A stretch of DNA of 34,670 nucleotides, from positions 1 to 34,670 of the forward strand of contig NW_003101582.1 in assembly GCF_000003855.2 (NCBI RefSeq), given 5' to 3'. How positions within the stretch are numbered: position 1 is the stretch's first letter; each line of letters opens with the position of its first letter. Positions 1-22,108 of the stretch are shown here, one piece after another. The notes below the pieces were generated by a model. It ran no database searches and was not told where the DNA came from. It was given only the letters and a program-made list of their open reading frames with translations. The DNA is from Blastomyces gilchristii SLH14081. Taxonomy: Eukaryota; Ascomycota; Eurotiomycetes; Onygenales; Ajellomycetaceae. Both the position numbers and the translations under genes were made by a program.

Positions 1-11852
<11,852 letters not shown>

Positions 11853-12120
11853 TATTTTATCTAGAATTGTATTTTTTTCTTCCTTTAGAATTGTATTTCT
11901 TCCTTCATTTAGAATTCTCATATAGGCATTTTTTGTTTCTAGATACCTATAATCAGAGCTACTTATTGTAGGCTGATCCATACAAATTCTAAGTATCTCT
12001 TTTCTTTTTTTTTAAATATTTAATAATTTTTAATATAGAATTAAGTTAATATTTTCAATATTATTGAAATATTAAAATTGAGTTCCTTATTTACCTTAAT
12101 AGATAAAAATAAATAAGGAC

Positions 12121-12193
12121 CATTCTTATCTTAGATTCGAACTAAGATCTAAATATTAGAAGTATTCTGCTCTACCATTAAGCTAATAAGAAT
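12121..12193 (-). tRNA. trnR: tRNA-Arg(UCU)
   Basis: Cloverleaf on the minus strand; acceptor ATTCTTA/TAAGAAT pairs fully, discriminator G, anticodon loop CTTCTAA. It is the tRNA nearest cox1, 140-340 bases upstream of its possible starts. Confidence 0.9.
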
Positions 12194-12471
12194 TATATAA
12201 GATATGAATAATTATAATTTAGAGTATAAGAAAAATTTATATTATGGATAATAATTATATATAATCTATTAAATTATATTATACTCAATATATAAATTAA
12301 TAATTTTTATCTTTATAAATACATATACCTGTCTAAGTTTAATATAAGTAAAAAAAAACAATTTAATACTACATTATATATTATATTTATATACTTGTAA
12401 TTTATCTTTAAAAACTAATAAAAAAAAAAGTATATATATATATATTTTTTTTTCTATAAACTATTTGCATA

Positions 12472-12542
12472 AAACATGTACAAGATTTGAACTTATATCA
12501 TTGTGTCCGTAGCACAATATTCTGCCATTGAACTAACATGTC
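12472..12542 (-). tRNA. trnR: tRNA-Arg(ACG)
   Basis: Acceptor GACATGT/ACATGTT, anticodon loop CTACGGA on a TTGTG/CACAA stem, T-arm ATAAG/CTTGT. Reads CGN codons. The 278 bases between it and trnR(UCU) are AT-rich with poly-A and TA runs and no gene. Confidence 0.9.
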
Positions 12543-12693
12543 TAAAAAAAAAAATACAAACTATTTTTTGAAATAAAGTATTAAACTTTATAATTTAAAT
12601 TAAACTATAATATAAATTATTAAATTGTTCAAAAATATATAGTATACTAATAAAAAAAAAAAGACTTGTCTTTTTTTAATACTTGAACTGCTA

Positions 12694-12767
12694 GGGTTGG
12701 TACCTTGAATTGAACAAGGATATACTATGCCACATACAGCTGTTCTACCTATTAAACTATACCGACC
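12694..12767 (-). tRNA. trnH: tRNA-His(GUG)
   Basis: Anticodon loop ATGTGGC; acceptor GGTCGGT pairs with ACCAACC except one C-A mismatch. Confidence 0.88.
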
Positions 12768-12819
12768 TAAATTTTTATCTATGTAAAATTCAAAAATTGA
12801 AAACTCAATTTTTTTACAT

Positions 12820-12893
12820 AAGCCAGGAGAGAAATTTGAATTCTCATTCTTAATTCATGAAATTATTGTTCTACCTATTAAACTATCCTGGCT
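12820..12893 (-). tRNA. trnM: tRNA-Met(CAU)
   Basis: Acceptor AGCCAGG/CCTGGCT perfect, anticodon loop TTCATGA with one mismatch at the base of the stem. One of three CAU tRNAs in this cluster. Confidence 0.88.
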
Positions 12894-12897
12894 AAAA

Positions 12898-12970
12898 TTA
12901 TGTTGGAGCGATTCGAACACTCAATAATAAATACCAAAAATTTATGACTTACCTATTAGTCAACAACATA
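12898..12970 (-). tRNA. trnQ: tRNA-Gln(UUG)
   Basis: Acceptor TATGTTG/CAACATA perfect, anticodon loop TTTTGGT, T-arm GAGTG/CGCTC, discriminator A. Confidence 0.92.
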
Positions 12971-12971
12971 A

Positions 12972-13054
12972 TATGGGTAACAAGACTTGAACTTGCAAAG
13001 TTAAAACTATTCCATCCTAAGTGGAACCTGGTTACCAAATTTCAGCATACCCAT
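12972..13054 (-). tRNA. trnL: tRNA-Leu(UAG)
   Basis: Class II tRNA with a variable arm; acceptor ATGGGTA/TACCCAT, anticodon loop CTTAGGA on TTCCA/TGGAA. Just outside its 5' end (13055-13068) the plus-strand bases GAATTTCAGCATA repeat the tRNA's own 5' part, a small tandem duplication. Confidence 0.92.
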
Positions 13055-13095
13055 GAATTTCAGCATAAGATAAAAAAAAAAAAGTTAAGTAAAAC

Positions 13096-13168
13096 TGCTC
13101 GAAATAAGATTTGAACTTATAGCCTAAACATCTTCAGTGTTCCGCTCGACCAATTGAGCTTTCCGAGC
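13096..13168 (-). tRNA. trnF: tRNA-Phe(GAA)
   Basis: Acceptor GCTCGGA/TTCGAGC, anticodon loop CTGAAGA on GAACA/TGTTT, discriminator A. Confidence 0.92.
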
Positions 13169-13170
13169 TT

Positions 13171-13242
13171 TGGAGCTATCAGGACTTGAACCTGAATTGA
13201 GGACATGCAAAGTCCCAGTTTTACCAATTAGACTATAGCCCC
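13171..13242 (-). tRNA. trnA: tRNA-Ala(UGC)
   Basis: Acceptor GGGGCTA/TAGCTCC, anticodon loop TTTGCAT on GGGAC/GTCCT. Two bases from trnF. Confidence 0.92.
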
Positions 13243-13448
13243 TTAGTTATAGAATTTAAATAATTTATTATTATTGTATTAAATAAATTATATCTAAAAA
13301 CAAATTTTGAACTTATTGTATAGCTTTTTTAATTATATAATATAAAGAATATTAAAAGTTAAAAAATATTATATAAATTTATTAATATATAGTAATTAAT
13401 AAATATTTCAGTATTTATACGTAATAAATAATATAAATTAATATTAAT

Positions 13449-13530
13449 TATCCAAGGCACGATTTGAACGTACACGAAATCCATCACCTAATTTTAAGTT
13501 AGGTCTGTCTACCAATTCCAGCACTCGGAT
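13449..13530 (-). tRNA. trnL: tRNA-Leu(UAA)
   Basis: Class II; acceptor ATCCGAG/CTTGGAT, anticodon loop CTTAAAA on CCTAA/TTAGG, T-arm GTACG/CGTGC. A 206-bp AT-rich gap with no gene separates it from trnA. Confidence 0.92.
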
Positions 13531-13568
13531 TAAAAAAAATTTTTTTTTTAATAATAAATAAATTAACG

Positions 13569-13640
13569 TAAGGCTAAAATGAGTCGAACATTTATAAAAG
13601 CTATCATGAGCAGCTGGCTTTACCATTAAGCTATAGCCTT
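13569..13640 (-). tRNA. trnM: tRNA-Met(CAU), second copy
   Basis: Acceptor AAGGCTA/TAGCCTT, anticodon loop CTCATGA on AGCTG/TAGCT. Differs strongly from the other two CAU tRNAs, so the three probably have distinct roles. Confidence 0.9.
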
Positions 13641-13644
13641 TAAA

Positions 13645-13713
13645 AGCAAGTTTAGGAATTGCACCTAAATTATCGGATCATGAGTCCAATATGTTACTAT
13701 TACATCAACTTGC
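13645..13713 (-). tRNA. trnM: tRNA-Met(CAU), third copy
   Basis: Acceptor GCAAGTT/AACTTGC, anticodon loop CTCATGA on TTGGA/TCCGA. One of the three CAU tRNAs is presumably the initiator; the sequence alone does not say which. Confidence 0.85.
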
Positions 13714-13723
13714 ACTTAATATA

Positions 13724-13795
13724 TAAGAAATAGGTGATTTGAACACCTGACCTTTCGCGTGTAAAACGACAGCTCTACCACTGAGCTAATTTCTT
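13724..13795 (-). tRNA. trnV: tRNA-Val(UAC)
   Basis: Acceptor AAGAAAT/ATTTCTT perfect, anticodon loop TTTACAC, T-arm AGGTG/CACCT. Confidence 0.9.
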
Positions 13796-13796
13796 T

Positions 13797-13870
13797 CAAC
13801 CCAAGAGAGATTTGAACTCTCGCACTAACAGTGAAAATGTTATGTCTTAACCATACTTGACCATTGGGTC
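13797..13870 (-). tRNA. trnE: tRNA-Glu(UUC)
   Basis: Acceptor GACCCAA/TTGGGTT, anticodon loop TTTTCAC on TAACA/TGTTA, discriminator G. Two bases from trnV. Confidence 0.93.
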
Positions 13871-13883
13871 TTATACTATTTTT

Positions 13884-13954
13884 AGCCCAGTGCAAGTATC
13901 GCACTTACTTAAACCGATTACAAAACGGTTGCATTACTTTTATGCTAACCAGGC
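13884..13954 (-). tRNA. trnT: tRNA-Thr(UGU)
   Basis: First tRNA after rnl. Acceptor GCCTGGT/ACTGGGC, anticodon loop TTTGTAA. The T-loop (TGCGATA) departs from the usual TTCRANY, so the exact 3' fold is less sure. Confidence 0.85.
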
Positions 13955-14333
13955 CTTAATATGGGTTATAATTAGTATTTTAGTTAATTAGTACTTTATG
14001 CCTCAAAACAATTAAGATTCTTACAACTAAAGCCTATGTAATAAAAATCTTCGTAGTGTTCTCTACGTTTATAAGAGTATAGTATAGTAAGCTTCGCGCT
14101 TAAATGCATTCAGCACTTATCTCTAACTGACTTAGCTTTCCTGCCATGCTTAATAAACAATACTACTTAAGTGAAAATAGTCTAGGATATATATATATAT
14201 ATATAATATCAAAGTTAAACAACAGGTAAACCATAGGCCAGCATACCCAACTCCTTTCGTACGAAGGGGCTATCTATATTATACTCTAATTATCTCTAGA
14301 AGATAGAAACCATACTGTCTCACGACGTATTAA

Positions 14334-15521
14334 CAAATATGTTATCATAAAGTAATTTAAACTTTATTTCAACAGATCACTCTGTTGTTCAGACTATGTC
14401 TTATTACGATTATATAATAAAATTTGTAGCAAGCGAAATTATAACTTTTACCATTTTTAATTAATAAACCAAGAATTAAATTTTGTCTAAATAATTTACG
14501 TATTTAAAACCTGACTCTTTATTTGGATCTAAACCCAATTTATATAACATACTAACATGCATATAAGGTAATAATAAAGATCTTACTTTATCTAATTGGT
14601 TTTTACTAATTGTTAATATATATTGATTATTTCGATCATGCGCTATATTAATTATAATACCTAATTTTTTTGTAATTACTTCTGCTAATTTTTCTACTTC
14701 TTTTTTTGAAAAACTATTTGTGTATATACGTATAATATTATCTGGAGATTTAAAATTACCATCTCCCATTATCAAATGTGCTAATACAACAGGTGTCATA
14801 AGATCTTCTATATTAATAGGCATAATTTTAATATGTCTTTTTAATTTAGGATCATATATATAAAACAATTTAAAATAAACAAAAAAATAGGTAAACTTGC
14901 TGTTTTAAAAACTACTTGTGTGTAAGATTTTTTAATTTTATTATTAGTAATTTCAACTGTTATTACTCCATTGTCAGTATATGGTTCAAATAGGTTATAT
15001 AAATGTAATAAATATGGTGTATGTAAAAAACCAAACATTACACTTAATCTTGGTGTACTAGTAAGGCTAGATTTCTCTAAACTTCCGTCACTTAATAATA
15101 AACCTATAAGTACATCGTGTAAATATCTAGGCATAGTTAATTTCTCTCGATAACTAATCTTATATTCTAAATATTTACCCAACTTATATAAAGCATTAAA
15201 AAATCTTAAAATTGTAGTTTTCATCAAATCATAAAAAAAAAGTTAATTGTTAAAAAACAATAACTTTACTATAAAAAAAATAGTCAATTTCATTACTTGT
15301 AAAGTAATTATTATACTAATATTAAAAATAAAAATTTATTTTTAATATTTTAATTATATTGTAATCGTAACCCAGGAACTCTTGTAAGGATTAAACCTTA
15401 AGTCGTTGAACGTTCTTATATTTAAGCTTCGCTGCAAATTGTATTAATATATAAATTTAATATGTATTTGCATTTCACCTGGTTATCTTTCTTATCTAAT
15501 AAGAAAGGAGCTTAATAATAA
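14334..15521 (-). mobile_element. rnl intron 4, group I at about L2584-2585
   Basis: Splits GGGT/TTAATACGTCG; 5' exon ends in T, intron ends in G. Core block GAACGTTCAACGACTT is at about 15400-15416, and GACATAGTCTGAAC near 14388-14401. Carries a LAGLIDADG gene of the rRNA-intron type. Confidence 0.88.
14476..15227 (-). pseudogene. LAGLIDADG gene of rnl intron 4, one frameshift
   Basis: Free-standing (not fused to an exon). The N half starts at ATG 15227 with motif LIGLLLSDGSL near 15085-15115 and runs out of frame near 14880. The C half has LAHLIMGDGNF near 14755-14790 and ends KYVNYLDKI. The break falls at a run of seven T on the coding strand (about 14882-14888); eight would rejoin the halves. 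Both motifs keep their acid. Either a recent mutation or a homopolymer error. Confidence 0.82.
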
Positions 15522-15658
15522 ACCCAGCTCGTGTAGCTCTTTAACCGACGAACAGTCGTACCCTTCATGATTTCTGCATTCATGTGGATGAGCTAAGCCG
15601 ACATCGAGGTGCCAAACCGCGCACTCAATTTGTACTCTCTTGCGCAAATTAGCCTGTT

Positions 15659-17356
15659 CAATTTATGTTATCATAAAAGTTTTTTATCTTTTATTTCCAT
15701 TATTTTCAAAATGGTTCAGACTATTTCATCATCTTTATTAATTATATATTATATTATTTATATTTAGTATAAGAATTTAATAACCACTTAATCAACCTTT
15801 AATACCGAATGAACCTAAAGCAGAATTATCATTAAGATTAGTATAATCAATATTAGATCTAAATTTACCTCTTAATAAATTTGAAGAATTACCATAAAAG
15901 GATGAATTAATATTAGCTATACTACCTGTAATCTTATTTTTTGTTATAGATCTTGCAGCAGTAAAACGTCTAGTTAATCTACCATTAGCTTGTAATTTAA
16001 TACCTGCTACTTTTTTATATTTAATATCATCAAAAATAGTTTTTTTTAAATTATTAGATTTAGTTTTATTTTTTAATAATAAATCATATAATAGATCATT
16101 AGTTATATCTAATTTATTATAATTATCTTTAATAAAATTTCAATTAAAAATATATTTATTATTAGGATATAAGATTAATAAACTTTTTTTTTCTAAAGGT
16201 ATATTTTTTATTATTTTTTTTAAACTTTTATTTAAATACTTTCTATTTTTTTGTATATCCAAAACAAAACGTTGAGTAATAATTTGACTATTAAAAAAAT
16301 AATATTTAATATTAACAAAATTAAATTGTACATTTTTTTTATATAATTTTTTTATAATATTAACTAAACCTTGTATATAATTATTTCTAAATTTAGATTT
16401 ATTAATATATATTAATTGTAAAATATAAAGGTATAATTTAGCTATTTTAAAAGTTTTATTTAAAAATAAATTATAATATAAATTTGTAAAAAGCTTTAGA
16501 TTTTTAAAATTACATTTATCAAAGTTATTTAATAAAATGTTTTTTGTTATTTTTCTTTGTTTTAATATAAAATATTTTCCTATTATTTTTAATAAATTTA
16601 ATTTATTTTTTTTTATTATAAAATATTTTTTTTTTCTTAATTCAGATAAATATAAACGCATTTTTGGATCATAAAAATAAATAGTAATATTTACTAAGTC
16701 ATTAGTATGTTTTAATTTAGCATCACTAAAAAAAATTCTATGTTTTGAAGTTAAATATTTTTTTAATATTAAACGAGTTCTAAAAAAATTTTTTTTTTTT
16801 GAATAATAAGCATTAAAATAATTTTTTATTAAATTAATACTTATCTCATTGATTGTTGATATTAAAGCCATATTATTTTTGTTATATACATAAATACTAT
16901 TTTTTCAATTCCTTATAATAGGTCCTGATTCTTTATATAAAAAATTTGAATATTTTGAATTTACTGAAATATTTTTATAAGTATTTTTAATTTTTAATTT
17001 TATTATATTAAGCATTACACATATATATATTAAATTACTAATATAATTTTTAATTACATAATAATATAATTTAACTAAAGTTAAACCTATTTCATTAATA
17101 AAATATTATTTTAAATAATTCATTAATATTTATACATAAAAAGATTAATTTATATAATTAATAAAGATGTTGGGATTAAATAAAAGGATTATTAATAGCA
17201 CTATTCACCTTTTAGTCGTTGAACGTTCTTATTTAATTTATATAAAATACAAATATGCTAAAATAAGTTTCGCTTCAAATACTCTTAAATATAAGTTATT
17301 TTTGAAATTTACCCAAATTATTACCAGTATTTTAAAATACAGGGGGACTAACAAAA
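15659..17356 (-). mobile_element. rnl intron 3, group I at L2450, carries rps3
   Basis: Inserted between CTAGGGAT and AACAGGCT, the site known in Pezizomycotina as mL2450, where a group IA intron hosts rps3. The 5' exon ends in T and the intron in G. Core block GAACGTTCAACGACTAAA lies near 17208-17226. Confidence 0.92.
15777..17015 (-). CDS. rps3: Ribosomal protein S3 (Rps3), intron-encoded
   Basis: Small-subunit ribosomal protein, 412 codons from ATG at 17015 to TAA at 15777-15779, complete only with TGA as Trp (for example near 16905, 16139 and in the last residues GIKGWLSGY). The protein is very rich in Lys, Asn and Ile, as this family is in AT-rich mtDNA. A C-terminal stretch with GRLTRRFTAARSI (about 15960-16000) matches the conserved end of Rps3. 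The upstream ATG is chosen over 16871 because the frame is open and the extra 48 residues give the usual length. Position inside the L2450 intron supports the call. Confidence 0.9.
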
Positions 17357-17928
17357 ATCCCTAGCGTAACTTTTTCTTTAATCCAAGACCTTTCCTTTTT
17401 GCATCTTGTGATCATATGCCCCGCTTACGCGACTGATAGACTTGTAAGTCAAACAGTAAAGCAAGATTTAGCCATTAAACTTTTAAAGTATAAATAATTA
17501 TCATATTAATAAGGATTTATATATACAATATTAATATAAATAAAATACTAATAAAACTTAATTTATTAATATTTAATATACATCTATTTACCATATAGTT
17601 AAAATCTTACTTAAATTTTATAAAATTCGAATTTAATACTATAATAACTGAATAAATATAAAATATAATTAATAACAAACTAAATAATAATAATTTATAA
17701 ATATAAATATATTATTACTGTAAATTAAAATTTACAAACTTACATTATTAACTTTGGATATACCCAGGTACTTTTTATGGGATCTGTGCCCCGCATAAAC
17801 TGTCTTCCAGTCATAAAGAATATAATAGTTGAAATAAAGGTGTTTCAATTTCATCTAACAATTACCTTATACACTCACAATTGACTTACTATATTCATAA
17901 AAGGTAACAGTAAAGCTGCATAGGGTCT

Positions 17929-18726
17929 GTTGAGATAGGTAGGCCCTCTTGGACTTTCCCCCTCTAAGAACCGTACGTGCGACTTTCATCGCATACGGCT
18001 CAAATATTAATATATACATTTAACTATCTTTATTTTTGTGTCTGTCAAAAAGTTTATCTAATCCTCAATCGTCTTCTTTAAATATACTATTATTTTTTAT
18101 TCTTTTATTTATAATTACTTCTTTACCTATTTCATTAATAGCCTATAAAAGAATTTAATTATATATCTAGTTTTAAGCTTATATTATTCAGTTAAATCTA
18201 CAACATATATTAATATTAATTTTAAGTCAGCATTCTTTCGAATTAGTCATAAACCTATTCTCACTATTAATATGAGACATTCGCTTTTTAAAATATCCTT
18301 TACCCACTAATATATATTCAAATTTACACTTGAACTTCTTCATACTATCATATGAAGATATTATTGGGCTTACCTAGTTTACTTAATAACACCTTATTTA
18401 CTACCTTAGGATTTCACTATACGTACATTAATATAAGACCCATTAATAAACAAACGAAAAATTGTTTATACAATTAATTAGAATTTTATTTACTTTTTTT
18501 CCTTCTAAATAAAACTCACTCTAATACGCTTCGAACGTGAATTCATAAAAATTTTATCCATAGTAATATAGCTCACCATCCTTATATATAGGTTGGTTGG
18601 TCTGTTTACCAAATTAAACGGGCTTTACACAAAAGAATTACTTCTAATGCATACCGTCTGAGCTCAGATAATGGGTTATCTGGTGGGCTTTCACCACATT
18701 GTTATTAAGCACTTTACTAGTCGCAC
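17929..18726 (-). mobile_element. rnl intron 2, group II, no ORF (near E. coli 2059)
   Basis: Begins with GTGCG (18726-18722), the group II consensus start, and ends AAC before the exon AGACCC. Domain V is the hairpin at 17968-18001 (GAGCCGTATGCGATGAAAGT onward, closed by ACGGTTC), followed by a domain VI stem with a candidate branch A. Only 798 nt and without protein gene, so splicing or movement would need help in trans. The insertion falls between A2059 and A2060 equivalents in the peptidyl-transferase loop. Its 3' end is nearly identical to that of the rns intron. Confidence 0.9.
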
Positions 18727-20052
18727 TCTCGTCTACCTAGAGTTAAGCAGTATCTGCACTGCTATTCCAATTTCACTGAGCCAATCCTCGAGACAGCTGT
18801 TGTATCGTTAAGTCATTCATGCAAGACCGCATTTAACGGCCAAGGTATTCCGCTACCTTAGGATCCTTATAGATAAGACCGCCATTGATCGGGGTGTCCT
18901 TCAAAACTTAACTTTTTAAATTAAGCATCTCAGTTATACAACCGACATTGGGCAGACATCACACTCAATACTTTGATTTTTAATCTTTGCAGAGTGATTT
19001 GTTTTAATTAAACAGTCGTACAACATTATTTTATGTTTCCTCTTATTTAACAGAAAAAAAATTTTTTTTTCTATAATAACGGCTCTCCTTATCCCGAAGT
19101 TACGGAGCAATTTGCCGAGTTCCTTAAGGATTGTTCGCTCAAACGCCTTTGTATACTCTACTTGCTTACTTGTGTTAGTATTTAGGTACGGTCTTATATC
19201 TTTTTGTAATAGAGTTATTTGGGTTCGCTCTACATGTTTTGGATTAGATTTAATTTCCAGAACCTTTAACACTTTATAAAGGTTTTTTTCTCTAATCAAT
19301 ATATCATCGTAAAAATCCATTAGGAGAAGTTTTTCAAACTCATGACAGTTTACTCTTTTATCTTCCTACTTAGACACCGAAATTTTAATTAAATACCATA
19401 AGCTTAAGGCGAGGATATAATATCCTTTTTCGTTACTCATGCCAGCATTCTCTCTTGGATTATTATAGAATTTTTTTTTCTTAAAAAAGAAAAAATCTAA
19501 TATTTATCCATTGTTCCGCTACCTCATATATATATATATATATATTTAAACTAGTAAATAATATTATATATTAATATATACGAACAAGGTTTCGGTATAT
19601 TATTTAGATCCGTTAAATTTTCGGTATACATATCTATCTAAAAAATTTTTTATTAACCAGTGCTCTGTTACGAGGTCTTCAAAAAATGGCCGCTTCTAAG
19701 CCTATTTCCTGGTTGTATTTGATAAGTACATCCTTAATTTCACTTAATAATAATTTTGGAACCTTATAACTCTTGTTCAGGGCTGTTTCCCTTTAGACAT
19801 ACAACCTTATCGTACTATGTCCGATTATTCAATATTCATCTTTGCCCTTTCGAGTGCAAATACTCTCCGATAAAATCATCACGATCCCCCGATGTGCACA
19901 AAATTTACATATTGTCCGAGATCCTAGTTCTGTACCTGCTAAGATGTTAATTAAATTACCTACTCACATAGGTTTCGCGGAAAACCAGCTATACTAGTCA
20001 GTTTTGTCTTTCACCAACTTACCACAATTCATCGGATATCTCTACAACGATA

Positions 20053-21232
20053 CAGTTTATCTCTTTAGCCTTTTTATTAGGCAGACTGAGATTTTTATCC
20101 CTAAATAGCAGATATATCAATATTTAACATATGAAGATAATATATCTTAAACTATCCATTTAACAGATAATATAGTTTTATGCTTTTTTTTTTATTATAA
20201 TATATTTTATTTAATAATCTATTGTTTAAAAATGCTTAATTAACAGCCGATTTAGATACATTTAAAGCTTTACCTATTTCAGTCAAACTTTTATATTCAA
20301 ATTTATCTCCAGTTTCAATATTTTCAACTAAAATTTTAATACTTATTGCTGCTGTAGCATTTTTAGTATATAATTTCTTTATATTCAAAACTTCTACGCT
20401 AAAAATAAAATTCTTCATTTTATTTATAGATTATTTTGTATACTTATAACCTAAAGTTGAACTAGTTAATTCAATTATATTATAGTCTGATTTTAAATAA
20501 TACTGCTCTCTTTCAATGTAATTTTCTAAATTACAATATTTTAAGATTTCTAAACTAAAATTTGAAAATCCATATTCTAAAAGTGCACGTTCCAAAGGTC
20601 TATTATTTTTAGCCAAAGAACGTAGACTATAATAAGTATAAAATATTACACTCAAATTACTTAAACTTCCTTTGTATGTTTTTCCATTTAGTTTATTTAT
20701 TCTACGGTAAACACCTTCGATTATCTAAAAAAATTTTAATTTTTTCAATATCAGCATTGTCATATTTTATTAAAGGTAAAACGTAAGGTAAATCCTTATT
20801 ACTATTATCTTTTGATGAAAAAGATCTTTGTTTAATTAAATTTTGTAAAAATAATGTTATTATAGGTTATAAAATATTCATATATTTAATCTAAAAAATA
20901 AAGTATATAATATTAATAATTTACTAAGAGACAATAAAAACTATATTATCCTGCTAGCTTTCACTAGAGGCTTGACTATATTTAAGCTTGCGCCAATCAC
21001 TTTTTAGTCGATGAACTTATCACCATATAATGGTGCTTTAGCTGCGGATTACCCATTCACTTACGTGCATCAATCTTGATTTTACTCTACCGCGAGTTAT
21101 TACCTGCGCCCCAAAATATATTACTATATTTGGTTAGTTAAGATTGCTTTAGGATTTCCCCGTCAATTTAATGATTTTTAGCAAAAGGTTTACTTTTACT
21201 CGGGCTTTGACAAGAGCTCAATCTTGTTTTTT
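20053..21232 (-). mobile_element. rnl intron 1, group I, domain II (near E. coli 730)
   Basis: Interrupts the helix region between CGAACGGT and TATCGTTGTAGAG. These ends give a 5' exon ending in T and an intron ending in G and restore an rRNA block of expected length. Core-like blocks are TTGACGGGGAAATCC near 21150 and GGTAATCCGCAGC near 21040. It carries a broken GIY-YIG gene. Confidence 0.75.
20236..20860 (-). pseudogene. GIY-YIG endonuclease gene of rnl intron 1, broken
   Basis: Pieces: a lead with NADIEKIKIFLDN, then GVYRRINKLNGKTYKGSLSN (20660-20715) with GVY in place of GIY and YKG in place of YIG, then the FSLEILKYC helix and IEREQYYL (20500-20560), and a NUMOD-like tail with SLTEIGKALNVSKSAV (20238-20290). 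One extra base near 20722 breaks lead and domain, and one in-frame TAA (20428-20430) cuts off the tail. No ATG begins the lead. Not functional as written. Confidence 0.82.
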
Positions 21233-21773
21233 ACCGTTCGGCCTTAAGCCTGATCATGGTAAGATCACTAGCTTCGGGTCTAAATTTAGATACTTATCAT
21301 TTTTTCATAATTGGTTTATCTAGGCAAATAAATTTTATTTGCTTGCATCTAAATTTAACTTGCTGACCCATTATGCAAAAGGTCCGCTCGTATTATTTAT
21401 TTAAATTTTTTTTTGAGCTGCTTATAAAACTACTATTTATATCTATACTCACGGTACTATTCGCTATCGCTTATATATTATATTTAGCTTTAGAGGAAGG
21501 TTCCCCTTTATTCAAACAGATATTTTCCATTTTACTTGTAAGCTTTTTTATATTAGTTTGCACTAATAATAAAATCTCGTTTGATTTTTTTTCCTAAAGT
21601 TATTAAGATATTTCAATTCACTTTGTTTATTATTAGATTTATATTAGATATTAATTTAACATGTTTATCTTTAATATATAGCCAGACATCCGTAATAGTC
21701 TCTTTATATACTTAGTTTGATATTAGTTTTTATCAAAAATAATATCTTACATATGTAATTAGTTATATTTTCA

Positions 21774-21845
21774 TCAGGTTATTATGATTCGAACATAACA
21801 ATTCCTCATCCCAATTGAGACGCCTAACCACCTGGCTCTAACCTG
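21774..21845 (-). tRNA. trnP: tRNA-Pro(UGG)
   Basis: Acceptor CAGGTTA/TAACCTG perfect, anticodon loop ATTGGGA on TCTCA/TGAGG. Directly upstream of rnl. Confidence 0.92.
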
Positions 21846-21855
21846 TTTATTTCTT

Positions 21856-21941
21856 CAGAGAATATCCGATTCGAACGGATGTGATCTGATAGATCAAATA
21901 AGTTTCAAGCTTACCACTTTAAACCACTCAGTCAATTCTCT
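21856..21941 (-). tRNA. trnS: tRNA-Ser(UGA)
   Basis: Class II with long variable arm; acceptor AGAGAAT/ATTCTCT, anticodon loop CTTGAAA, discriminator G. Confidence 0.92.
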
Positions 21942-21963
21942 TTTATTATAAATTAATTACTAT

Positions 21964-22035
21964 CAAGAGCACTCAGATTTGAACTGAGGATATGAAGTTT
22001 GAAGCTTCACATTTTACCACTTAAATTATACTCTT
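21964..22035 (-). tRNA. trnW: tRNA-Trp(UCA)
   Basis: Acceptor AAGAGTA/TGCTCTT, anticodon loop CTTCAAA on TGAAG/CTTCA. The UCA anticodon reads UGA and UGG, in agreement with TGA-Trp codons in all genes here. Confidence 0.93.
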
Positions 22036-22108
22036 TTGAGTATTAAATTTATAATAAAAAGTTCTTATTTTTAAAAATTTAAGAATAAATTCACCTCATT
22101 ATCTAAAT

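Larger units (their letters stand above)
13960..21770 (-). rRNA. rnl: Large subunit rRNA, five exons
   Basis: 23S-like rRNA of the mitoribosome. Exons by conserved sequence: about 21770-21233, 20052-18727, 17928-17357, 15658-15522 and 14333-13960. Landmarks on the coding strand: TAATGGGTCAGC near 21360 (about E. coli 575), peptidyl-transferase blocks around AACAGGCT (15651-15658) and GTCGTGAGACAG (about 14315-14326), and the sarcin-ricin AGTACGAAAGGAG near 14251-14266. The 5' end is set just after trnP, the 3' end just before trnT; both are approximate. The plus-strand frames inside (for example 21373-21597, 19756-19950) are chance. Confidence 0.93.

Noticed and set aside
13444..13904. Minus-strand frames of about 60 codons
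   Set aside because: They run across several tRNA genes; chance frames.
15777..17015. rps3 as a homing endonuclease
   Set aside because: No LAGLIDADG or GIY-YIG motif; C-terminal block and L2450 location fit Rps3.
18934..19320. Minus-strand 128-codon frame
   Set aside because: Falls entirely in rnl exon 2 with conserved rRNA sequence.
21373..21597. Plus-strand frame with hydrophobic product
   Set aside because: Lies within rnl domain I; rRNA landmarks flank and cover it.
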